A DNA stretch of 7,148 nucleotides from the NCBI GenBank assembly GCA_003232595.1, contig QIIJ01000354.1, positions 1 to 7,148 on the forward strand, given 5' to 3'. This DNA comes from Aurantimonadaceae bacterium. Its GTDB lineage: Bacteria; Pseudomonadota; Alphaproteobacteria; Rhizobiales; Rhizobiaceae. Shown here piece by piece: positions 1 to 6,057 of this stretch. The notes beneath the pieces are model-generated. The model saw only the letters and a program-made list of their open reading frames with translations. It searched no databases and had not been told where the DNA came from. The translations under genes and the position numbers were made by a program. Numbering within the stretch: the first letter of the stretch is position 1; each line of letters opens with the position of its first letter.

Positions 1-770
1 CCGCCCTTGAAGTGAAAGGCCTGCACTTTCTCGACCAGTTCAAGCCGCCAGCCAAACATCGCAGAAGCCAGTTCATAAAAGTAACGTGAATTTTCAGTCT
101 GCTCCTCTGCCAGCATGCCACCCTCGCCGGAGCAAATGCCCGTTCCGGCCAGTTCTGCGCCGCGTGAAAGAGCCACTTTGGCTTCTTCAGACAAAGCGCC
201 AAAACTCATGTCAGACACAAACAGTGGAATATCGAGCTGCAAGGGACGTTTTGCCCGCGGGCCAACAGTCACTCCGGTTGATACAGCAACATCCTCCATC
301 AACGGTTTTTGCGCCATTTGAGCAGGCAAAACCAGAATTTCGTCCCAATGGGGCAAATCTTTGCGTGGCACGCCCATCGCCCCCATTTCCCCGTGGTGGC
401 CGAGTTTCGACAGACCATCTTTTGCAAGCGCATGAATGCGCACCACCGTAGGCTCTTCAGGCGTTGCAACCGCCTCAATTCTGTCGCCAGGGTCTGTCGC
501 TGGCACTGGATCACCAGGTTCAAGACCTGCCAGTCTGGCATGGGTGCCATCGCAAAACGGGCTGTTGCTGCTTGCCTTGCACTGGCACAGGAAAGCAGCC
601 CCCGTTTCTTCGGCAACAAACTTCATCGGGACAATATCCGTTCCCTTGTGGGAACCATCACAAAAGGGCTGCGATTTTGATCGCCCGCAACGGCACCAGT
701 AGTATTCTTCTCCCTTGTTCAGCGCCACTTTCGCCGGAGCCTTTGCCGTTATTATCGGGGTGTCTTTCAT
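1..770 (-). CDS. Double-CDGSH iron-sulfur protein fused to glutamate-synthase-type FMN domain (3' end outside window)
   Basis: The frame is open from an ATG at 770 to the window edge (256 codons), so only the N-terminal part is seen. A GGAG ribosome-binding site lies 8 bases upstream (779-782). Residues 20-80 hold two complete CDGSH motifs of the pattern CxC-x2-S/T-x3-P-x-CDG-x-H: C26, C28, C37, H41 and C62, C64, C73, H77. Each should bind a [2Fe-2S] cluster. After a linker, residues 165-225 match the start of the FMN-binding synthase domain of the glutamate synthase large-subunit family (SDMSFGALSEEA, then GICSGEGGM). No N-terminal glutaminase domain is present, so this is not a full GltB. 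Such proteins are usually annotated 'FMN-binding glutamate synthase family', and their true substrate is uncertain. I infer a redox enzyme in which the CDGSH clusters pass electrons to FMN. It is the last minus-strand gene seen, 112 bases downstream of the HIT gene. Confidence 0.88.
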   Translation of the reverse strand, partial: MKDTPIITAKAPAKVALNKGEEYYWCRCGRSKSQPFCDGSHKGTDIVPMKFVAEETGAAFLCQCKASSNSPFCDGTHARLAGLEPGDPVPATDPGDRIEAVATPEEPTVVRIHALAKDGLSKLGHHGEMGAMGVPRKDLPHWDEILVLPAQMAQKPLMEDVAVSTGVTVGPRAKRPLQLDIPLFVSDMSFGALSEEAKVALSRGAELAGTGICSGEGGMLAEEQTENSRYFYELASAMFGWRLELVEKVQAFHFKG

Positions 771-882
771 TCTATGTGCTCCATTTGTTGATTTAAGACA
801 GGCCAGGGCCTGCCAACTTGTTAAATGCCTGCGAGGGAAGCCATGCATAATTGGTGGTCAGTAGTGTCAAATACCGAGCTCG

Positions 883-1326
883 CTACCGGGTTAGTTTTTG
901 CCGTATCAATCCCGCCAGCCGATCCAGTTCCTTTCGAGGTGGTTTGTTAAAATGGCGTTTGTCGTACTTAAAACCAAATCCATCACCCTCAATTCGCGGA
1001 TAGATATGCAGGTGAAAATGAAACACTTCCTGCCCGGCAGCTTCCCCATCTGCGACAAACATATTTATACCGTCGCAAGGTATGTCAGAATGTTTGATGG
1101 CCGCTGCAATTTTCTGGGCAACTTTGAACAGGTGGCCGGCAAGATCTGGGGGCAAATCAGACAGATATGGAAGATGTTTGCGTGGAATTACCATTGCATG
1201 ACCGGCATTTACCGGCTCAACTGTCATGAGCCCAACGCAAACATCGTCAGAATACACTTCGCTTATCGGGTAGCCTCCCTGAAGGATTTGGCAAAATATG
1301 CAATCCTTTGCACCTGTATTCAGCAA
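883..1326 (-). CDS. HIT-family (histidine triad) nucleotide-binding protein
   Basis: A 147-residue protein, the usual size for HIT hydrolases and transferases acting on nucleoside phosphoramidates or dinucleotides in the cytoplasm. It opens with the zinc-binding pair C9/C12 (CIFC). Residues 36-51 match the typical VEPVNAGHAMVIPRKH segment, with H51 a probable further zinc ligand. The signature triad is H103-F-H105-L-H107 followed by IYPR; the middle/last histidines form the nucleophile and its support in the family. The start is TTG: an in-frame TGA lies only four codons upstream, no ATG precedes the zinc motif, and a strong GAGGTG ribosome-binding site sits just before it. The gene follows the LysR gene on the same strand across a strongly palindromic spacer, so it may have its own promoter or be attenuated there. 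The exact substrate cannot be told from sequence. Confidence 0.93.
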   Translation of the reverse strand: MLNTGAKDCIFCQILQGGYPISEVYSDDVCVGLMTVEPVNAGHAMVIPRKHLPYLSDLPPDLAGHLFKVAQKIAAAIKHSDIPCDGINMFVADGEAAGQEVFHFHLHIYPRIEGDGFGFKYDKRHFNKPPRKELDRLAGLIRQKLTR

Positions 1327-1328
1327 TA

Positions 1329-1337
1329 TTTCACCTC
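1329..1337 (-). promoter_or_regulatory. Ribosome-binding site deciding the TTG start of the HIT gene
   Basis: On the minus strand the sequence reads TTGAGGTGAAATATTG, a near-consensus GAGGTG followed at normal spacing by TTG. The TGA within this stretch is in frame with the gene and blocks any longer start, so the TTG is the only reasonable initiation codon. Confidence 0.7.
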
Positions 1338-1357
1338 AATATTCAAGTGTCTGACTC

Positions 1358-1381
1358 GAAAGTCACCCACCGGTGACTTTC
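1358..1381. repeat. Small perfect inverted repeat (10-bp stem, 4-base loop)
   Basis: GAAAGTCACC (1358-1367) and GGTGACTTTC (1372-1381) are exact reverse complements around a CACC loop. The hairpin lies in the 5' leader of the HIT gene, about 20 bases upstream of its ribosome-binding site. No T-run follows on either strand, so it is not a standard intrinsic terminator. Its left arm extended by two bases (TCGAAAGTC, 1356-1364) can instead pair with GACTTTCGA at 1470-1478, on the other side of the large palindrome. Confidence 0.8.
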
Positions 1382-1386
1382 TGACA

Positions 1387-1469
1387 CCAAGCCAACCCGC
1401 TCCCCCGGCCCAACCACCCGATAACGGTACCCTGTGGGGTGGTTGGGCCGGAGGAGCGGGCTGGCTTGG
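1387..1469. repeat. Large palindromic element: 33-base arms, 17-base loop
   Basis: The left arm 1387-1419 begins CCAAGCC and ends CCACCC; the right arm 1437-1469 begins GGGTGG and ends GGCTTGG. They are reverse complements at 31 of 33 positions, around a loop at 1420-1436 that contains GGTACC. The two mismatches (A1395 against C1461, and C1404 against A1452) are A-C on the plus-strand RNA but G-U wobble pairs on the minus-strand RNA, so a minus-strand transcript folds through all 33 pairs. That is the direction of the flanking LysR and HIT genes. No T-run follows, so factor-independent termination is not supported. The element is flanked by near-identical direct repeats, GACTTTCTGACA (1375-1386) and GACTTTCGACA (1470-1480), suggesting an inserted palindromic (REP or MITE-like) unit. 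It could alternatively be an RNA-processing, stability or attenuation structure. No second copy was seen in this window. Confidence 0.8.
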
Positions 1470-1523
1470 GACTTTCGACAGGCTAAAGACCAGATCTTCT
1501 TCTATTCCAACACAGCCCGCGCT

Positions 1524-2336
1524 TCACGGGTGTATTGATTGGCATGTTCGATAATTGCATCGTTTTGGAATGAATTTCTTTGACCCAAAAACCAGGGATA
1601 CGTCGAATGTAACCACTTTACTCCCTTCAACCCTGATCAGTTTTCCACGACGTTCAAGTTCCATACACAACGCATCGGGCATCCACGCTTCGCCCTGATT
1701 GGCCAGAACCAGTCTAAGAACCATTCGAACGTCCTTCACTTCAACATTGGGCAGGCTGGAATCACGCAACATCTTGCCGTAGGTAACAAACCCGGGATTG
1801 GTTGATTTTTGCATGAACGGTGTTGTGTATCGGAAGAAGTGATGGGTGCAAATCTTGCGGGCAATCAATGAGGGGTCCTGCAATTTTCCGGCCCGCACTG
1901 CGAAATCAATTCGTTCGGAACGGATATCAACAACCTCTTCATCCAATATGATTTGTACTCTGATTTGTGGCCAGTCGCAGCGTAATTGCGGTAATACCGG
2001 CAATATATTGGTCTCGGCAAGCGTATAGGTCGTGGCTATTTTGACCAGACCGGATATTGTGTCCTGCCGATGGGCAGCACGATGTGCAGCATTGTCCAGT
2101 TTTGAGAGAGGCTCCGCAATCTCGTTATAAAGCTGCTCCCCCATCTCTGTTAATATTACCGTACGCGTAGTGCGTTGCAGAAGTTGCGTATTCAGTTTTT
2201 CTTCAAGTTTTGATATTTTGCGACTCACAGTTGCGACAGGCATATCCAACTCTATGGCGGCCTTGCGAAAGCTGCTTTGTCGGGCAACAGCGGCAAATAT
2301 GCCAAGTGTGGCAAAATCTATCTTTGTTTCATCCAT
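1524..2336 (-). CDS. LysR-family transcriptional regulator with frameshifted C-terminus
   Basis: The N-terminal winged helix-turn-helix is clear from the ATG at 2336: a FAAVARQSSFRKAA segment, then VATVSRKISKLEEKLNTQLL and a TRTVILTEMGEQ wing, the standard LysR DNA-binding pattern. The effector domain follows, with SGLVKIATTYT, then IDFAVRAGKL, and a late region with LVLANQGEAWMPDALCMELERRGKL. At about 1559-1568 the frame breaks: the annotated frame ends at 1524 with an atypical tail (CNYRTCQSIHP), whereas another frame reads DAIIEHANQYTREARAVLE and stops at 1502, as expected of a LysR C-terminus. A longer start is possible at TTG 2375, which has AGAGGA six bases upstream; I prefer the ATG because it gives the normal distance to the HTH. 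The protein probably still binds DNA, but its C-terminal helix is altered if the break is real. It is divergent from the secreted-protein gene, which it may regulate. Confidence 0.85.
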   Translation of the reverse strand: MDETKIDFATLGIFAAVARQSSFRKAAIELDMPVATVSRKISKLEEKLNTQLLQRTTRTVILTEMGEQLYNEIAEPLSKLDNAAHRAAHRQDTISGLVKIATTYTLAETNILPVLPQLRCDWPQIRVQIILDEEVVDIRSERIDFAVRAGKLQDPSLIARKICTHHFFRYTTPFMQKSTNPGFVTYGKMLRDSSLPNVEVKDVRMVLRLVLANQGEAWMPDALCMELERRGKLIRVEGSKVVTFDVSLVFGSKKFIPKRCNYRTCQSIHP

Positions 2337-2434
2337 GGAACACTGAAAACCATATTTAGCCTCTGTTAGCAACAATAGAAATCCTCTAACTTAGGCATCA
2401 ATATCAATATTTTTGTTTAGGAAAGAGCCGGAGT
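2337..2434. promoter_or_regulatory. Divergent intergenic region with candidate LysR operator
   Basis: This AT-rich stretch separates the LysR start from the secreted-protein start and must hold the promoter of the plus-strand gene, and probably that of LysR. It contains the direct repeat ATCAATATCAAT (2397-2408), overlapped by a short dyad AATAT-CA-ATATT (2400-2411). Such AT-rich dyads are typical of LysR-type binding sites, usually placed between divergent genes. No convincing -35/-10 pair was identified, so the operator is only a candidate. Confidence 0.35.
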
Positions 2435-2953
2435 ATGAAATCTCTATTATTATCAACCGCGTTTGTTTTGGGTCTTTTTGGTGGTCTTCAAACCGTCACG
2501 ATATCCAACTTGGCCGCTGAAACCGTGAAACCGCAGGGAACTGTCGTTCCCTTCGATGCAGAAAAATGGAATTTCATTGGCGGCACAAAAATCGTCGATC
2601 ATCAAGGAAAAATGGCCCTGCAGCTAGGGGTCAAAAAGGATGGTGCACCATTTGGGTTTGGCGCAGCGGTGCTCAAGGGTGTTGCGTTTACCAATGGTAT
2701 AATTGAGTACGATGTTTCCTTCGGTCAAACACGGACCTTTGCCGGCCTGAACTTTCGCATTCAAAAGCCCGGTTTTACTGAGAACTTCTACATGCGTGCC
2801 CACCAGTCAGGCAATCCGGACGCAAACCAGTATATACCGGTCTACAACGGCATCCCGAGTTGGCAGCTTTATTATGGCACCCAGTACAGCTCCCCGACCA
2901 AATATTCCTTCAACAAATGGATGCATGTCAAGATCGTGGTCCAGGGCAGCTGA
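2435..2953 (+). CDS. Secreted concanavalin/DUF1080-like lectin-type protein, N-terminal part (broken gene)
   Basis: Begins with a signal peptide: K2, a hydrophobic core to about residue 25, and a likely cleavage after NLAA at residue 28, so the product is exported. Residues 40-172 have the alternating beta-strand pattern of concanavalin A-like (LamG or DUF1080-type) domains: a region around WNFIGG, then FTNGIIEYDVSFG, FAGLNFRIQ, YMRAHQSGNPDANQYIPVYNG and WMHVKIVVQGS. Such domains usually bind or cleave glycans, but no catalytic residues can be assigned. The frame stops at TGA 2951-2953 in the middle of the last beta-hairpin, and the missing remainder continues in another frame from 2954. A GGAG lies too close to the ATG, so the AGGA at 2419-2422 is the more likely ribosome-binding site. 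I regard this and the next entry as halves of one gene of about 390 residues. Confidence 0.7.
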   Translation: MKSLLLSTAFVLGLFGGLQTVTISNLAAETVKPQGTVVPFDAEKWNFIGGTKIVDHQGKMALQLGVKKDGAPFGFGAAVLKGVAFTNGIIEYDVSFGQTRTFAGLNFRIQKPGFTENFYMRAHQSGNPDANQYIPVYNGIPSWQLYYGTQYSSPTKYSFNKWMHVKIVVQGS

Positions 2954-2954
2954 C

Positions 2955-3596
2955 ATGAGTAAACCGGCTGTAACGGTTGAGCTCAAACGTGACGAAAAAA
3001 CCGGCGGTGTCGGATTGTGGGGCCTTGATCTCAGTGGCCCGGTGTATTTCGCGAACTTTGCGGTGAAACCGATGGACAACGTCGAGATCGCGGGCACCCC
3101 GATTCCTGAAACACCGGCTGCTGATGGCACTGTGATGTCCTGGCAGGTTTCCAATTCGTTTGATCGCAAGTCAGTTGATGGTACTTCAATGTTGTCAAAA
3201 GACATGGTTGCGGGCCTTACCTATCAAACGCTCGCGGCAGGGAAAACCGGAATGACCAATTTAGCGCGCGTTCAGGGAACAGCGAAAGACAAGGAAGCAG
3301 TGTTTGCCAAAGTCATTATCAATTCGGAATCAGACCAGACCAAAAAATTCGAGTTTGGCTTTAGTGACATGGCGACTGTATACCTCAATGGTCAGCCGTT
3401 ATTCAGCGGTAGCGACAGATTTAGCTCCAGGGACTATCGTTTTCTTGGAACCGTCGGATTTTATGACACGGTCTTCCTTCCGCTGAAAAAGGGCGACAAC
3501 GAGCTGCAAATCATGGTTACAGAAATAATTGGTGATGTCGGCGGCTGGGCTGTGCAGGGTCGCTTTGAAGACATGAGCGGGTTGAAATTGCAATAA
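2955..3596 (+). CDS. C-terminal part of the same secreted protein: end of lectin-like domain plus jelly-roll-like domain
   Basis: The frame opens just after the stop of the previous part (TGA-C-ATG), giving 213 residues with no signal peptide of its own. Its first 40 residues finish the lectin-like fold (MSKPAVTVELKR, then GGVGLWG and PVYFANFAV, the common end of DUF1080/LamG-like domains). A proline-rich linker follows (GTPIPETPAADG), then about 150 residues resembling a galactose-binding-like beta-sandwich: ATVYLNGQPLFSG, a FLGTVGFYDTVFLPLKKGDNEL segment and GGWAVQGRFED. The start/stop arrangement and an AGGG at 2943-2946 could allow translational restart, but the resulting protein would stay in the cytoplasm without the first half. 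I therefore read it as a broken gene or a sequence error. The function of the intact protein is unknown; the context suggests carbohydrate binding under LysR control. Confidence 0.65.
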   Translation: MSKPAVTVELKRDEKTGGVGLWGLDLSGPVYFANFAVKPMDNVEIAGTPIPETPAADGTVMSWQVSNSFDRKSVDGTSMLSKDMVAGLTYQTLAAGKTGMTNLARVQGTAKDKEAVFAKVIINSESDQTKKFEFGFSDMATVYLNGQPLFSGSDRFSSRDYRFLGTVGFYDTVFLPLKKGDNELQIMVTEIIGDVGGWAVQGRFEDMSGLKLQ

Positions 3597-3632
3597 CCGC
3601 TCCTGGAAATTTCGGGCCTCCAACAATATCTA

Positions 3633-4205
3633 TCACATCCCCTGCGACCCGCGATTCATGGCAGCAACTCCGGTGCGGCACACGCCTACCAGCCCGAGTG
3701 GCTGCATGATGGTGATGAACTGTTCGATCTTAGAGGGACGGCCAGTAATTTCGAAGACAAAATGTTCGATATTGGCATCGACCACCTGAGCACGAAAGGC
3801 TTCGGCAAGGCGCAGTGCCTCAACGCGCTTGTCGCCGGCACTTGCAACTTTCACCAGCGCCAATTCGCGTTCCAGCGGTTTTTCATAGCCATTTTTCCTG
3901 GCGGTTGTTGTCAGATCCGACACCTTGTGTACGGGGATCATTCGCTCCAGTTGCGCCTTGATTTGATCCAGTACATGGGGTGTACCGGTGGTGACAATGG
4001 TAATGCGCGAAATGTGACGTTCATGCTGGGTTTCCGACACCGTCAGGCTGTCGATATTGTAACCTCGACCGGAAAACAGGCCAATCACGCGGGCCAATAC
4101 GCCCGGCTCATTGTCGACCAAAACAGACAGTGTGTGGGTTTCGAGCGCCTCGGTTTCCTCGGTGAGGAAGTAGGCTGAACCAGCGGCAATATTTTGTGCA
4201 TTCAT
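3633..4205 (-). CDS. ilvH: Acetolactate synthase small (regulatory) subunit
   Basis: A 190-residue regulatory subunit of acetohydroxyacid synthase, which makes 2-acetolactate or 2-aceto-2-hydroxybutyrate in valine, leucine and isoleucine synthesis. Residues 24-95 form the ACT domain (HTLSVLVDNEPGVLARVIGL, then SGRGYNIDSLTVSET) that binds feedback valine. Residues 110-185 are the conserved C-terminal domain (ERELALVKV, LAEAFRAQVVDA, FVFEITGRPSKIEQFI, GVCRTGVAAMNRG). The length is slightly above the 160-175 usual, because of about 20 extra N-terminal residues seen also in other alphaproteobacteria. The ATG overlaps the stop of the upstream transporter gene (ATGA), so translation is probably coupled. 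It is normally adjacent to the large-subunit gene; here two transporter genes lie between. It converges on the secreted-protein gene with 36 bases between stops and no visible intrinsic terminator. Confidence 0.96.
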   Translation of the reverse strand: MNAQNIAAGSAYFLTEETEALETHTLSVLVDNEPGVLARVIGLFSGRGYNIDSLTVSETQHERHISRITIVTTGTPHVLDQIKAQLERMIPVHKVSDLTTTARKNGYEKPLERELALVKVASAGDKRVEALRLAEAFRAQVVDANIEHFVFEITGRPSKIEQFITIMQPLGLVGVCRTGVAAMNRGSQGM

Positions 4206-5128
4206 GGCTTTGAATTATCTCCTTTGAGGTCAATGTGTTTCAGTCCTTTTAGAGCATTCGGACTGATCCGTGCAACCGCGACACCGATCAGAATAATCAC
4301 CAGCGCCAGCAGCGCGTTGGACGAAAGCCGTTCCGACAGGAACATATAGCCCCAGAAAACGCCAAAAACCGGCACCAGGAAATTAATCTGGCTGAAAAAC
4401 GAAGCCCCCTGTCGCGCAACAATTGCCAGAATCATCAATGTTCCAAAGGCCGATGGGAAAATGCCCAGCAATACTAACGACAGTACAGCATTGAACGATG
4501 GGGTAATCGCCCAGGGTTGTTCAAAAATCAACACAAAAGGGGCCAGAGCCGCAAACGAGATCAACATCAAAGCAGCAGACATTCCAAATCGCGGATAGCC
4601 AACCAACTGTTTGGTAATAATGGCCGTCACCCCATAGCACACAGCTGCGGCAACGATTGCATATTGGCGGATTGTATCTTCTCCAAGACTGGTCAGTTCT
4701 TCAAAACCAATCAAAACAACAACCCCAATTATCCCAAGGAAGACTCCAACAAGTTTCCAGATGTTCAGTTTCTCGTCGTGCGTAAAAACATGGGCCAGCA
4801 ATATTGTGGCAAGTGGCATGATAGCCATCAGAATTGCGGTGAGGCCCGCATCAACTTCTACCTGACCCCACGTGATCAAACCCCAGGGCAATACATTGCC
4901 AAAAATCGCACAAACTAATATCCAGAACCAAATTCGTGTACCACACGGGAGCCTCTGCCCGACGATTTTCATCGCCACCCACAATATCACGGCTGCGATC
5001 AGCAATCGCAGTGCCACGAGGGTTAACACCGGAATTTCCGTCACGCTGATTTTGATCAGCAGAAAACTCGCCCCGAACATCGCGGAAAGACTGATCAGCA
5101 GAAAATAGTCTGTGAATTTGGCTGTCAT
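4202..5128 (-). CDS. EamA/DMT-family transporter (second of tandem pair)
   Basis: From the ATG at 5128 the protein is 308 residues with about ten hydrophobic segments, the standard two-EamA-domain layout of drug/metabolite transporters in the inner membrane. Family marks include FTDYFLLISLSAMFGASFLL at the start, a LRLLIAAVILW segment, FGNVLPWGLITWGQ, VDAGLTAILMAIMPLATILLA and, in the second half, the PVFGVFWGYMFLSERLSSN segment. The frame is open further upstream to 5272, but that part is a frame-shifted reading of the neighbouring gene; the ATG at 5128 overlaps the previous stop by four bases (ATGA) and matches the paralogue's start. It is clearly related to the preceding gene along its whole length. 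DMT proteins often export amino acids or other metabolites; placement between ilvI and ilvH suggests, without proof, a link to branched-chain amino acids or their precursors. Confidence 0.92.
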   Translation of the reverse strand: MTAKFTDYFLLISLSAMFGASFLLIKISVTEIPVLTLVALRLLIAAVILWVAMKIVGQRLPCGTRIWFWILVCAIFGNVLPWGLITWGQVEVDAGLTAILMAIMPLATILLAHVFTHDEKLNIWKLVGVFLGIIGVVVLIGFEELTSLGEDTIRQYAIVAAAVCYGVTAIITKQLVGYPRFGMSAALMLISFAALAPFVLIFEQPWAITPSFNAVLSLVLLGIFPSAFGTLMILAIVARQGASFFSQINFLVPVFGVFWGYMFLSERLSSNALLALVIILIGVAVARISPNALKGLKHIDLKGDNSKP

Positions 5129-6057
5129 GGTGCATCCGCTTTGCGTCGGCCAGCCTTGGAAAGGTTCGGCAAATTGGTGCGTATTCGCGCAATAGCGACA
5201 CCGCTTAGAATGAAGCCAAGGGCAAGCAATGCATTGGAAGGAGGCGTTTGCGCCAATATCGCCCATGCCCAAAACACGCCGAAAATCGGCATCAGGTAAT
5301 TGTTTTGCGCCAGAAATGTCGCACCCTGCCGATCTGCAATTTCAAACCGCAGCAGATTGCCGATCGCCGTTGCAACAATTCCAAGCGCAATAACAGCAAT
5401 CAACGATCCCAAGGAAACCTGCAATTGCCAGGGTCTGTCCACTATCAGTGCAAATGGAACCACAAGCGCTGCAGAAACAAGCAATACAGCAGCAATTGCA
5501 CTGTAACGCGGCAGGTGGCTCATTGATTTTACAATCAGCGCGTTGGTCGCGTAACACAAAGCGGCTGCAAGAAGCGCAAACTGTCGAATTGCCTGATCAC
5601 CAAGGCTTACCAGTTTATCCAATCCAATCAGAACAACTATCCCCACAAGCCCCAACAAAAACCCGATCAGTTTATAGCGATTAAGTTTCTCATCGGGCGT
5701 AAACAAATGGGCCAGAAAAACTGTCATTAAAGGCATGACAGCAATCAATATTGCAGCAAGTCCGGCATCAACACTTTCCTGACCCCAGGTAATCAGGAAA
5801 AAAGGCAGCGCATTGCCAAATATCGCCGAGGCAACAACCAACTTCCAAACACCTGACGACCCAGGAAGAGACTGTCCAGCGATTCGCATGACGATCAGCA
5901 AAATAACAGCGGCCAGGACCAACCTCCCGGCAACTACACTAATAACCGGAATGCTCACCAGCGCCTGACTGATCAAAACAAAACTGCCGCCAAATATGGC
6001 TGCAATCAGTATTAACAACCCATAGTCGGTAAAAGAAGGTGCAGTTTTGTCTTTCAC
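5125..6057 (-). CDS. EamA/DMT-family transporter (first of tandem pair)
   Basis: A 310-residue integral membrane protein with two EamA repeats and about ten transmembrane segments. The first repeat has AAIFGGSFVLISQALVSIPV, a GRLVLAAVILLIVMRIAGQ segment, IFGNALPFFLITWGQ and VDAGLAAILIAVMPLMTVFLA; the second ends with NYLMPIFGVFWAW and a closing SNALLALGFILSGVAIARI helix. Translation starts at GTG 6057, overlapping the ilvI stop by one base (TAGTG); AAGG about ten bases upstream may serve as ribosome-binding site. The C-terminus is short and basic (KAGRRKADAP). In the second repeat it has QTPPSN where the next gene has SERLSSN, so the usual glutamate of DMT proteins near that loop is absent. 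This may mean different substrate or energy coupling. The substrate is unknown. Confidence 0.92.
   Translation of the reverse strand: MKDKTAPSFTDYGLLILIAAIFGGSFVLISQALVSIPVISVVAGRLVLAAVILLIVMRIAGQSLPGSSGVWKLVVASAIFGNALPFFLITWGQESVDAGLAAILIAVMPLMTVFLAHLFTPDEKLNRYKLIGFLLGLVGIVVLIGLDKLVSLGDQAIRQFALLAAALCYATNALIVKSMSHLPRYSAIAAVLLVSAALVVPFALIVDRPWQLQVSLGSLIAVIALGIVATAIGNLLRFEIADRQGATFLAQNNYLMPIFGVFWAWAILAQTPPSNALLALGFILSGVAIARIRTNLPNLSKAGRRKADAP

Noticed and set aside
299..619. A 106-codon minus-strand frame inside the CDGSH gene
   Set aside because: Out of phase with the CDGSH/FMN frame, which carries clear motifs from 770 to the window edge; this one has none.
799..812. Short palindrome CAGGCC-AG-GGCCTG between the CDGSH and HIT genes, considered as a HIT terminator
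   Set aside because: The two-base spacer is too small for a stable hairpin loop and no T-run follows.
873..890. Sequence around GAGCTC resembling a cloning polylinker
   Set aside because: Only a short partial resemblance, and it overlaps the natural end of the HIT gene in frame; no vector sequence adjoins it.
1358..1469. Hairpins considered as an intrinsic terminator for the LysR gene
   Set aside because: No run of T follows either hairpin on either strand.
898..1554. A 218-codon open frame on the plus strand across the HIT gene and the palindrome
   Set aside because: It is antisense to the well-supported HIT gene, resembles no family, and is kept open partly by the GC-rich palindrome.
5129..5272. 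Upstream extension of the second transporter to 5272
   Set aside because: It would overlap the first transporter by about 150 bases and adds a cysteine-rich, non-family N-terminus; the ATG at 5128 overlaps the previous stop by four bases and matches the paralogue.
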